Origin: Paenibacillus sp. HW567
GTDB taxonomy: Bacteria > Bacillota > Bacilli > Paenibacillales > Paenibacillaceae
DNA: 64,000 nt
NCBI RefSeq assembly: GCF_000374185.1
Contig: NZ_KB910518.1
Coordinates: forward strand, 4,264,530 to 4,328,529
Reading direction: 5' to 3'
In this document: piece after piece, positions 8,525-16,793 of the stretch
Numbering within the stretch: the stretch's first letter is position 1
How the letters are laid out: each line of letters opens with the position of its first letter
Made by a program: the position numbers and the translations under genes
Notes under the pieces: model-generated
Told to the model about the DNA's origin: nothing
What the model saw: the letters and a program-made list of their open reading frames with translations, nothing else
Database searches by the model: none

Positions 8525-9616
8525 TTAACCCAAGACTGCCCTGGTCTTGTCTATTAAGACTCTTTCCTTTTCGTACAGCTTGACAAGGAGCCGCTTCAAG
8601 GTGTCCATTTCACTCTGAGCTATCCCGTTCAATTCCATCCTGTATTTGAGTTTGTAATAATACTTAATCAGGGTGTTTCCACATACATTCCAATCATTGC
8701 ACAGCTTTTTGTATTCGTCCGTCAGACTTTGGAAGTGCCGTTCATCAAGCCCGTTCATCCGATGAAGAAGAAACGGCAATTGAACCGTTGATTTGCGGTA
8801 ATAGTATGGATTCTTGATTGCGAGCGCTCTATGTTCGAAATCATCGTTGAGGATTCCCGCCAATCTCTGCTCCAGCATTTCCGCGAAATGCCGGATCATA
8901 GGCAGACCATACGCTACCGTTACTCCAGTATCCACTGAAGAAATGGAAGGATCTATAAACGGGCTTTCCTCCTCCTGTAAGAGAAATCCCAAGTTACCGC
9001 GCATCTGATCCTTCGTATAGCTGGAAAAAAACCGCTGCTCTTGATCCTTGCTGCGGACCAACACGATATTGTAGGTGCCGGTCCCGGAATCAGCAGCAGC
9101 GATTGCCTCGTCAAAATAATCATACGGGAGCATGTAATTTTCCATTTTGCTCGGCTGTATGCAATCTTCAATCAACAAGTAGGCATTCTCCCCGTCATTG
9201 TAGCCATATATGAAAGCAGGGTGCTTAAGATGATTTTTACCTGCGTCAACGCCGGAAGGATAATAGAAACGGTCCACATTGACAAAGAGATAAAAACCGC
9301 TGTGCAAGCAGTCCTTGATGATCTGATGAACAGGATCATTTTTGTCAGGCGTCAGGGTTTCATAGTCCAGATAGGGAGACAAATCGAGCGTTCTCGCCAG
9401 ATCAAGAAGCGGAGTGACAATATTGCTGCTGCCGGGAGGAAATTCAATGCTCTCATTGCAGTTGCCATAGGAGAACAACCGGTACCTTGCGTCCGCGAGA
9501 CAGGGTAAATATTCGAAATTTCTGTCATGCACCATCAATATGGAGATTGCGTTGTTGCACACACAATCCACCCATGTTCCATTAAAAGGCTCCGCCTGGA
9601 GTGAAAACTCTTTCAA
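8525..9616 (-). CDS. unassigned protein, possible BtrH-like N-terminal layout, paralogue of the 60918-61946 product
   Basis: About 363 residues. I chose the TTG at 9616 because a GGGGAGG site lies 8 bases before it; a GTG at 9625 overlaps that site. I do not recognise the family with certainty. The first ~200 residues show Cys followed by NNAISILM.HD near residue 20, then NVDRFYYPSG...HLKHPAFIYGYND and LIEDC. This arrangement recalls the BtrH N-terminal papain-like domain, which in butirosin synthesis moves an acyl group from a carrier protein to an amine. The C-terminal ~150 residues are helical and charged. A divergent paralogue sits at 60918-61946. The position between the last PKS module and the sugar genes would suit an acyl transfer onto an amino sugar, but that is inference. 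No signal peptide or membrane segment is seen. Confidence 0.6.
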   Translation of the reverse strand: MKEFSLQAEPFNGTWVDCVCNNAISILMVHDRNFEYLPCLADARYRLFSYGNCNESIEFPPGSSNIVTPLLDLARTLDLSPYLDYETLTPDKNDPVHQIIKDCLHSGFYLFVNVDRFYYPSGVDAGKNHLKHPAFIYGYNDGENAYLLIEDCIQPSKMENYMLPYDYFDEAIAAADSGTGTYNIVLVRSKDQEQRFFSSYTKDQMRGNLGFLLQEEESPFIDPSISSVDTGVTVAYGLPMIRHFAEMLEQRLAGILNDDFEHRALAIKNPYYYRKSTVQLPFLLHRMNGLDERHFQSLTDEYKKLCNDWNVCGNTLIKYYYKLKYRMELNGIAQSEMDTLKRLLVKLYEKERVLIDKTRAVLG

Positions 9617-9651
9617 AATAGTCACCTCCCCGATTCACTCTACAGCTTGGT

Positions 9652-11220
9652 TTATACTGCCCCGCTGATCTTGCCAATCAGCACCTCTGCTTCTTCCGGC
9701 GTGATGATTCCGTCCTCCAAATCGCCCATGACCTGTTCGATAGTCATCTCCCGTTTCTGCGGAATCGTTCTCTTGCGTTCCAGATAGACAGCCATGTCGT
9801 GAACCGTAGGGTAGGAAAAGACGTCCGAGATGGCAAAAAGACCAGGGAAGACCGCCTCCAGTTCCTTATGAAGCCTCACTGCGAGTAAGGAGTTCCAGCC
9901 CAGATCCTCGAAATTGGCGAAAATACTCAGCTCCTGAACGTCCAGCACTTTTGCCAGAATCTGCGCAATTTCTTTGTGGCTCCGGGTCATTTGGAGCTGA
10001 TTCGCGTCCTTGATGATAAGCTCTGTCCGCTCCGGCGTCCCGTTTAGATTCTGCGTATTGTGCAGTGATCTCCTGAGCTGCCTGTTCAAGCTCTCCGACA
10101 GCACATAATCATTCATGAGGCTCTGCCCGATCGTATCCTTGGCAAGCCGGCGCTTCAATTGACCCACGATAACCCGGCTCCGGCCGGCTTGCAGCAACTC
10201 GCCGTATATTGCTGCCCCCTGCCGGGGCGTGAGGCTCTCGAACACGCTTTGGCGGTTATCGACCTCATACACTTCGGCCATTCCCACCTCCTGCCACAGC
10301 GGCCAGTTAACCGTGATCCCTTTCCTCCCTTGCGTTCTCATCCAGTCGGCATACAGATCCAGATAGCTGTTCGCTGCCACATAGTCGCTCTGCCCCATTC
10401 CCCCCATCAACGTGCTCATACTGGAGAACATCATGAAGAAAATCAGGTCATCCTCCCGCGTAAGCTGATCCAGCACCCACGTTCCGCTTACCTTTGCCGA
10501 CAGCACCTCCCGGATCTGCCCGGCGGTCTTCCGGACCAGCAGCCCTTCTCCGGCTACTCCCGCAGCGTGCACAACGCCGTGGATGCCGCCGGATTCCGTG
10601 CGTATCTGCTCCAGCAGGCTGCGCATCTGCTCTTCCTCGGCGACATCTGCGGCATGTATCTGCACCTGGGCCCCATTCCGCTCCATCTCTTGAACCGCCG
10701 CAATTTGCCGGATTTGCTGCTTCTCGGCTCCTGCCGCGGCGATCGCTTCCCAGTGCTCCCGCGCCGGCAGTCCCCGGCGGCCAATAAGGTGAAGCCTGAC
10801 CCGGCTCATCCGGCTCATCTGCTTCCCGATTTCCAGCCCCAGACCGCCCGTTCCTCCGGTGATGACATACCCCCCGCCCTCCCGGAGGCCGGGCTGCTCC
10901 TCATCCGGCTCAAGCGCTGCCTCCCGCAGTCGCTCCACATACCGCTCTCCGTTCCGGTACGCCACCTGATACGGCGCTTCCCGGAGGCTGAATTCGTTCA
11001 CAATCCTCCCCGGAGGGGTCCGTCTGTCGACATCCACCAAGCGGATTTGCACTTGGGGAAATTCCTCCCGCGCCACCTTGCCAAGCCCAAGCAAGCATCC
11101 GTGATGCGGCCGAAGCCCCCCTTCCTCTCCCGTCACCCGATTCGCCTCGTCGCAGACGAGAATTATCCTCAGGTCCCCGGAGAAATGCTGCACAAAAAGG
11201 CCGTCCAGCAGGGAATACAA
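9652..11220 (-). CDS. KR-ACP part of a frame-disrupted PKS module (continues the 11169-14360 gene)
   Basis: 522 codons that continue the KS-DH reading frame of 11169-14360 after a one-base shift near 11226-11233. They begin inside the KR structural subdomain (SLLDGLFVQHFSGD). The catalytic KR has NADPH motif VITGGTGGLGLE near 10870 and active-site Ser and Tyr in SSMSTL...GQSDYVAANS near 10388. The ACP has DLGWNSLLAV near 9900 (Ser phosphopantetheine site). The C-terminus ends in a short helix pair (MGDLEDGIITPEEAEVLIG) of docking type. The only in-frame starts are non-ATG and lack a ribosome binding site, so it is unlikely to be an independent gene. If the shift is a sequence error, the full protein is about 1570 residues, KS-DH-KR-ACP. 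All catalytic residues are intact, which argues for a working module. About 1.1 kb is nearly identical to 14823 onward in the neighbouring gene. Confidence 0.8.
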   Translation of the reverse strand: MYSLLDGLFVQHFSGDLRIILVCDEANRVTGEEGGLRPHHGCLLGLGKVAREEFPQVQIRLVDVDRRTPPGRIVNEFSLREAPYQVAYRNGERYVERLREAALEPDEEQPGLREGGGYVITGGTGGLGLEIGKQMSRMSRVRLHLIGRRGLPAREHWEAIAAAGAEKQQIRQIAAVQEMERNGAQVQIHAADVAEEEQMRSLLEQIRTESGGIHGVVHAAGVAGEGLLVRKTAGQIREVLSAKVSGTWVLDQLTREDDLIFFMMFSSMSTLMGGMGQSDYVAANSYLDLYADWMRTQGRKGITVNWPLWQEVGMAEVYEVDNRQSVFESLTPRQGAAIYGELLQAGRSRVIVGQLKRRLAKDTIGQSLMNDYVLSESLNRQLRRSLHNTQNLNGTPERTELIIKDANQLQMTRSHKEIAQILAKVLDVQELSIFANFEDLGWNSLLAVRLHKELEAVFPGLFAISDVFSYPTVHDMAVYLERKRTIPQKREMTIEQVMGDLEDGIITPEEAEVLIGKISGAV

Positions 11221-12057
11221 ACTGTAAACCCCCGCTCCCCGGCCTCATCAAGCTCCGCCTTTGTGTCAATCTCCCGTTCCGTGAGGCTCGCCAGATGAAT
11301 AACGGTTCCCACCTTCTCGGCTGTCAGTCGCTCCCCTAAGCGCTGATACTCTTCCCGGCTGTGCATTTCCCCGCCGGAAATCTCCAGCACCCGTCCATAC
11401 TGTGAACGAATCCGCTCCAGGAGCCGGTCTGCAATCTCCCCCTCCCCGGTGATACACGCTCTGCCTGCGAAATCTCCCGGCAACATCGGGTGAGGACACA
11501 GCGTCCGTGTACCATGTCTCTTTTCGTAATACATCCCTGCCGGTTTCCAGGCTTGCACTTGCTTGATCGTATAGCCCTCGATCTCTGCAAGCACCTCCCC
11601 TGCCGGATTCAGGATATCTATATCGAAGGTTGCCGTCTGATGGCCCTCTCCCCGGTCCTGTCTTCTCACGACGCTGTAAATGTCAGCGGGAATCCGGTCA
11701 TAGACCCGGATTTCCTGATAATAAAAAGGCAAATACAGTTGGTCGTCAATGCTGCGAATTGCGATATTGACTGCATTGTCAAGCAGCGCCGGATGATAAT
11801 GATACCCGGCGGCCTCTTCGCGATAGTCATCGCCAAGCCCGGCGGCAACCAGGCATTCCTCCGGTCCTACCCGCAGCTCCTTGATATTGTTCCATCTTGC
11901 CCCCGTTGTAATATATCCGCCGCTGGGTTCAACGCCCGTTATCTTCGGATGGATCTGGAAGGCTTCCAGCAATGCAGGAAGGTCGTATGTCCTGCGGTCC
12001 CGCGAAGGAGGGCACAGTTTGCCTTCCGCGTGCCTGCGCCAAATCCCGTCCGTCTGA
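10095..12057. repeat. direct repeat copy 1 (~1.96 kb) of a DH/KR segment
   Basis: This stretch is nearly identical to 14823-16793 in the same orientation. It covers the second half of the DH, the KR linker and the catalytic KR up to just before the ACP. A further short identical block lies at 12171-12247 (copy 2 near 16903-16980). The flanking KS, ACP and docking parts are different. The pattern fits recent gene conversion or module duplication. Most differences between the copies are small indels in the KR linker. Confidence 0.9.
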
Positions 12058-14360
12058 TCCTTACTCTCGATATAAAACTCGCTGTCCTCCTTACCGTTGC
12101 TCACGACGATCTGCAGAGCATGGGTGTCCCCTTCTTCCCGTATCGAAAACGGCTGCAAAAAAGCAAGCTGCTTGATGACAGACCGACCGCCCTGCTGCCT
12201 CCCGATCTCCAGCAGCAGCTCGATGTACGCCGTACCCGGCAGCACATACTCCCTGCCGATCTGATGTTCATGCAGCACCCAATCCGTGGCCACCGAGAAT
12301 GCCGTGGTGTATATCACCTGCCCCGAAGTTTCGCAGACATTTCCCCGAAGCAGCGGATGCCCTGACGCCTGGTGCAGATGCATATGCTGCTGCGGATGCC
12401 CTTGACCGCGTTTCTCTGCCCAGCACCGAGTCCGGCGGAACGGATAGACCGGCAGGTTCAACCGCCGGCACGGTACAGCTTGATACATCCGTTTCCAATC
12501 AATAGCCGCCCCTGAGACATAAAGCTCACTGATGGAACGGTAGAGAGCCAGATCCGCCTCCTGTGGAGAGTCCAATGCTTGCAACAGCCGGACAGCCTGA
12601 AGCGTTAAGATTTGCTTATCCCGTTCGGTCAGCCTTACCGGGCCAGGCTGATCCGGCATTGCCCCGCCGTGTGCCACCATCTCATGGCTGCGGCAGAGAA
12701 CCTCCGCACCGGAAGCGAGACCGTGCTTCTGCAGGTGCTCCAATTTCTGAAGCAGCTCCGCATATCCGGTGAAGAGAATGACCAGACGATGGTTATAATG
12801 CCCGCGTCCCGTACTGGCTGTGTAACATAGGTCCTGCAAATCAATCCCGGCATGACGTGAGATATAATCGGTGTAATCCTCCACCAGCCTCAAGAGAACC
12901 TGATCGTCTTTTGCCGATAACGGAAGTACATACAGCGGTGCCTGATCCCGCTCATGGGTCGGCTTCGGAATGTCCGGCGCCTCCTGCACGATCATATGGC
13001 AGTTGGTCCCGCTGAAGCCAAACGAACTGATTCCCGCCACCCGGGGTGTATCCGCCGTTGTCGTCCAGTCTTGAAGCCGGTCATTCACATAAACGGGGGA
13101 CGCAAAAAAATCAATAAAGGGATTCACCTCCAGAAAATTAAGACTGGCCGGAATCCTCTGATGATGAAAGGCCAGCATTACCTTGAGCAAGGAAGCCAGC
13201 CCTGACGCGCCAACCGTATGTCCAATGTTGGTTTTTACAGTGCCAATTGCACAAAACTGCTTTCTCTGGGTGTAACGTGAAAAGGCTTTGGTAAGGCCGT
13301 TAATCTCAATGGAATCTCCCAACTGCGTTCCAGTCCCGTGCGCCTCCACATAAGAGATCGTCTGCGGATCAATTCCAGCCTCTTGCCAAGCCTGGCAAAT
13401 GACCTCTTCCTGGGCGCGCGCACTAGGAGCCGTAATGCCGTCTGAGGTTCCGTCGTTGTTCACTGCACTCCCCTTGATAATCCCGTAGATATGGTCCCGG
13501 TCCCGGATAGCCTGCTGCAAAGGTTTGAGGATGACGGCCCCCACCCCTTCGCCCCAAACTGTGCCGTTAGCCTGTTTATCAAAGGTTCGGATCAGCGAAT
13601 CCTGCGATTCGACAAGATCAAGCATCGGGTTTTTCACCGGGCTGTAATTGATGTGAATGCCCCCGGCAATTGCCAGATTGCACACACCCGACTGAATGGA
13701 CCGGCAGGCCTCATGTACGGCTACCAGGCCGGAGGAGCAGGAGGTATCGACTACAAGACTGGGGCCTTTCAGATTCAGCCCATAGGATATCCGGCTTGAG
13801 AGAATGGCCGACCATGTGCCGGATAACAGCAGGGGGTCCTGTTCGGCAGCATTGTCTCTGTACCATTGGCCCCAGGTGTGGTCCGTACCGATATATACGC
13901 CGGTATTTGTCCCGCTTAAATCTTTGTAGTCATAACCTGCATCCTCTATAGCCTGATAAGAAGCTTCCAGCATCAATCGCTGCAGAGGGTCCATGAATTT
14001 AGCTTCGGCAGGAGCAATTTGAAAAAAAGAAGGATCGAATTGATCAATCCGCTCCAGATAACCGCCTTTAAAAAACAATTGATTTACCTCTATTTCGTCC
14101 GGCAGGGCTTCACCGATGCAATCGCGTACCCGGGAATCGGGAAAATCAGTGATGCCGTTTTTTTGCTGCCGGAGACATTCCCAGAATTGCCGCAGATCTT
14201 CCCCTTCCGGAAATTTGCCCGCCATGCCGATAATGGCAATTTCCTGTTCCTTCACCGGTTCTTCATGCTTCTGCTGATGCTCCAACAATATAGCAGCATC
14301 GTTTGGGGTCAGCTTTTGGGAGGCTACCAGTTCGAAAATCAGTTTTTCTGCCGCTGTCAT
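11169..14360 (-). CDS. trans-AT PKS module, KS-DH part (fifth DH-KR module; frame broken in the KR linker)
   Basis: 1063 codons. An N-terminal helical docking segment (ASQKLTPNDAAILLEH) precedes the KS, which has Cys in DTSCSSG near 207, VEAHGTGTQ and TNIGHTVGA, so all three catalytic residues are present. No AT follows the KS, as expected for a trans-AT module. The DH has HEHQIGREYVLPG near 700 and YHYHPALLDNAVN near 858. The frame then enters the KR structural subdomain and ends at 11169. The real continuation is in another frame (9652-11220). The run C5A3 at 11226-11233 (plus strand) is one base short of an in-frame C5A4. A second disturbed patch at about 11470-11530 has small deletions totalling six bases relative to the 16067-19030 copy. 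The ATG overlaps the preceding stop (ATGA). With DH and KR the module would add one trans or cis double bond. Confidence 0.85.
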   Translation of the reverse strand: MTAAEKLIFELVASQKLTPNDAAILLEHQQKHEEPVKEQEIAIIGMAGKFPEGEDLRQFWECLRQQKNGITDFPDSRVRDCIGEALPDEIEVNQLFFKGGYLERIDQFDPSFFQIAPAEAKFMDPLQRLMLEASYQAIEDAGYDYKDLSGTNTGVYIGTDHTWGQWYRDNAAEQDPLLLSGTWSAILSSRISYGLNLKGPSLVVDTSCSSGLVAVHEACRSIQSGVCNLAIAGGIHINYSPVKNPMLDLVESQDSLIRTFDKQANGTVWGEGVGAVILKPLQQAIRDRDHIYGIIKGSAVNNDGTSDGITAPSARAQEEVICQAWQEAGIDPQTISYVEAHGTGTQLGDSIEINGLTKAFSRYTQRKQFCAIGTVKTNIGHTVGASGLASLLKVMLAFHHQRIPASLNFLEVNPFIDFFASPVYVNDRLQDWTTTADTPRVAGISSFGFSGTNCHMIVQEAPDIPKPTHERDQAPLYVLPLSAKDDQVLLRLVEDYTDYISRHAGIDLQDLCYTASTGRGHYNHRLVILFTGYAELLQKLEHLQKHGLASGAEVLCRSHEMVAHGGAMPDQPGPVRLTERDKQILTLQAVRLLQALDSPQEADLALYRSISELYVSGAAIDWKRMYQAVPCRRLNLPVYPFRRTRCWAEKRGQGHPQQHMHLHQASGHPLLRGNVCETSGQVIYTTAFSVATDWVLHEHQIGREYVLPGTAYIELLLEIGRQQGGRSVIKQLAFLQPFSIREEGDTHALQIVVSNGKEDSEFYIESKDQTDGIWRRHAEGKLCPPSRDRRTYDLPALLEAFQIHPKITGVEPSGGYITTGARWNNIKELRVGPEECLVAAGLGDDYREEAAGYHYHPALLDNAVNIAIRSIDDQLYLPFYYQEIRVYDRIPADIYSVVRRQDRGEGHQTATFDIDILNPAGEVLAEIEGYTIKQVQAWKPAGMYYEKRHGTRTLCPHPMLPGDFAGRACITGEGEIADRLLERIRSQYGRVLEISGGEMHSREEYQRLGERLTAEKVGTVIHLASLTEREIDTKAELDEAGERGFTVCIPCWTAFLCSISPGT

Positions 14361-16000
14361 GACACGCCTCCCGATTTCGTTTTGTACGTTTCAAGGGCTT
14401 CGTTCATTGAAATCTCCTGGTTCGCTAATCGCTGCAACAAGGCCAGAGTCGATGATTCCGGTTCCGTCGCAGGCGTTCCACGCTGCCGTTGCTGCTGTGT
14501 ATCCAGATAATCCGCCATCTCCGCAATGGTTGCATAGGTGAAAACATCGGAAATATTTACGATCTTGCCATATTTCGCTTCCAGCCGTCTGAATAAATCA
14601 ACGGCAAGGATGGAGTTGCCGCCCATACTGTTGAATTTGGCAGACAAGCCAATTTCATCGACCCCGAGCACCTGCGCCCAGATTATGGCGACTTCTCTTT
14701 CGGTCGCGGTCAGATCCGCTTCATCCTTGTCAGAAATATGTACCGGGAAATAGTCCGAAACCTGCCGCTCTGTCTTCTCCTGTTGCTGCTCCATACGAGT
14801 GCGGAAGGCATGGGCCAATTGATCCGACAGCACATAATCATTCATGAGGCTCTGCCCGATCGTATCCTTGGCAAGCCGGCGCTTCAATTGACCCACGATA
14901 ACCCGGCTCCGGCCGGCTTGCAGCAGCTCGCCGTATATTGCCGCCCCCTGCCGGGGCGTGAGGCTCTCGAACACGCTTTGGCGGTTATCGACCTCATATT
15001 CTTCGGCCATCCCCACCTCCTGCCACAGCGGCCAATTTACCGTGATCCCTTTCCTCCCTTGCGTTCTCATCCAGTCGGCATACAGATCCAGATAGCTGTT
15101 CGCTGCCACATAGTCGCTCTGCCCCATTCCCCCCATCAACGTGCTCATACTGGAGAACATCATGAAGAAATCCAGGTCATCCTCCCGCGTAAGCTGATCC
15201 AGCACCCACGTTCCGCTTACCTTTGCCGACAGCACCTCCCGGATCTGCCCGGCGGTCTTCCGGACCAGCAGCCCTTCTCCGGCTACTCCCGCAGCGTGCA
15301 CAACGCCGTGGATGCCGCCGGATTCCGTGCGTATCTGCTCCAGCAGGCTGCGCATCTGCTCTTCCTCGGCGACATCTGCGGCATGTATCTGCACCTGGGC
15401 CCCATTCCGCTCCATCTCTTGAACCGCCGCAATTTGCCGGATTTGCTGCTTCTCGGCTCCTGCCGCGGCGATCGCTTCCCAGTGCTCCCGCGCCGGCAGT
15501 CCCCGGCGGCCAATAAGGTGAAGCCTGACCCGGCTCATCCGGCTCATCTGCTTCCCGATTTCCAGCCCCAGGCCGCCCGTTCCTCCGGTGATGACATACC
15601 CCCCGCCCTCCCGGAGGCCGGGCTGCTCCTCATCCGGCTCAAGCGCTGCCTCCCGCAGTCGCTCCACATACCGCTCTCCGTTCCGGTACGCCACCTGATA
15701 CGGCGCTTCCCGAGGCCTGAATTCGTTCACAATCCTCCCCGGAGGGGTCCGTCTGTCGACATCCACCAAGCGGATTTGCACTTGGGGAAATTCCTCCCGC
15801 GCCACCTTGCCAAGCCCAAGCAAGCACCCGTGATGCGGCCGAAGCCCGGCTTCCTCTCCCGTCACCCGGTTCGCCTCGTCGCAGACGAGAATCATCCTCA
15901 GGTCCCCGGAGAAATGCTGCACAAAAAGGCCGTCCAGCAGGGAATACAAACTGTAAAACCCCCCGCTCCCCGGCCTCATCAAGCTCCGCCTTTGTGTCAA
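14357..16000 (-). CDS. KR-ACP part of a frame-disrupted PKS module (continues the 16067-19030 gene)
   Basis: 547 codons in the same frame as the 16067-19030 reading frame, separated from it by a ~205-base stretch that reads correctly only in another frame (the open frame reaching 16121). The true polypeptide should therefore run from 19030 to 14357. Content: KR structural part (SLYSLLDGLFVQHFSGD), catalytic KR with VITGGTGGLGLE near 15600 and SSMSTL...GQSDYVAANS near 15115, ACP with SMGGNSILAV near 14620, and C-terminal docking helices (LLQRLANQEISMNEALETY). The KR portion is nearly identical to that of the next gene, while the ACP and C-terminus differ, which fits their use as separate addresses in the line. 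The stop overlaps the next start (ATGA). The nominal start of this fragment has no ribosome binding site. Confidence 0.8.
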   Translation of the reverse strand: MTQRRSLMRPGSGGFYSLYSLLDGLFVQHFSGDLRMILVCDEANRVTGEEAGLRPHHGCLLGLGKVAREEFPQVQIRLVDVDRRTPPGRIVNEFRPREAPYQVAYRNGERYVERLREAALEPDEEQPGLREGGGYVITGGTGGLGLEIGKQMSRMSRVRLHLIGRRGLPAREHWEAIAAAGAEKQQIRQIAAVQEMERNGAQVQIHAADVAEEEQMRSLLEQIRTESGGIHGVVHAAGVAGEGLLVRKTAGQIREVLSAKVSGTWVLDQLTREDDLDFFMMFSSMSTLMGGMGQSDYVAANSYLDLYADWMRTQGRKGITVNWPLWQEVGMAEEYEVDNRQSVFESLTPRQGAAIYGELLQAGRSRVIVGQLKRRLAKDTIGQSLMNDYVLSDQLAHAFRTRMEQQQEKTERQVSDYFPVHISDKDEADLTATEREVAIIWAQVLGVDEIGLSAKFNSMGGNSILAVDLFRRLEAKYGKIVNISDVFTYATIAEMADYLDTQQQRQRGTPATEPESSTLALLQRLANQEISMNEALETYKTKSGGVS

Positions 16001-16793
16001 TCTCCCGTTCCGTGAGGCTCGTCAGATGAATAACGGTTCCCACCTTCTCGGCTGTCAGGCGCTCCCCTAAGCGCTGATACTCTTCCCGGCTGTGCATTTC
16101 CCCGCCGGAAATCTCCAGCACCCGTCCATACTGTGAACGAATCCGCTCCAGGAGCCGGTCTGCAATCTCTCCTCCCCGGTGATAACCGCAACAGTTGCCT
16201 GCGAAATCTCCCGGCCAACATCGGGTGAGGCCACAGCATCCTGCACCATCCAGTCCTTTTCGTAATACATCCCTGCCGGTTTCCAGGCTTGCACTTGCTT
16301 GATCGTATAGCCCTCGATCTCTGCAAGCACCTCCCCTGCCGGATTCAGGATATCTATATCGAAGGTTGCCGTCTGATGGCCCTCTCCCCGGTCCTGCCTT
16401 CTCACCACGCTGTAAATGTCAGCGGGAATCCGGTCATAGACCCGGATTTGCTGATAATAAAAAGGCAAATACAGTTGGTCGTCGATGCTGCGGATCGCGA
16501 TATTGACCGCATTGTCAAGCAGCGCCGGATGATAATGATACCCGGCGGCCTCGTCACGATAGTCATCGCCAAGCCCGGCGGCAACCAGGCATTCCTCCGG
16601 CCCTACCCGCAGCTCCTTGATATTGTTCCATCTTGCCCCCGTTGTAATATATCCGCCGCTGGTTTCGACGCCCGTTATCTTCGGATGGATCTGGAAGGCT
16701 TCCAGCAATGCAGGAAGGTCATATGTCCTGCGGCCCTGCGAAGGAGGGCACAGTTTGCCTTCCGCGTGCCTGCGCCAAATCCCGTCTGTCTGA
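14823..16793. repeat. direct repeat copy 2 (~1.97 kb) of a DH/KR segment
   Basis: Partner of 10095-12057. The copies differ in length by about eight bases, mostly small indels in the KR linker around 15955-15964 and 16166-16260, the same places where both genes lose frame. Direct repeats of this length and identity are a known trouble spot for read placement and consensus calling. Confidence 0.9.

Noticed and set aside
11169-11233. Programmed ribosomal frameshifting joining the KS-DH and KR-ACP frames
   Set aside because: The two sister genes would need shifts of opposite direction (-1 in one, +1 in the other) at the same place, and no canonical slippery heptamer with a following structure is present. 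Indel or consensus error fits better.
14738-16015. 425-codon plus-strand open frame, with a similar one at 10159-11298
   Set aside because: Both are antisense to the duplicated KR domains; their similarity to each other only mirrors the DNA repeat.
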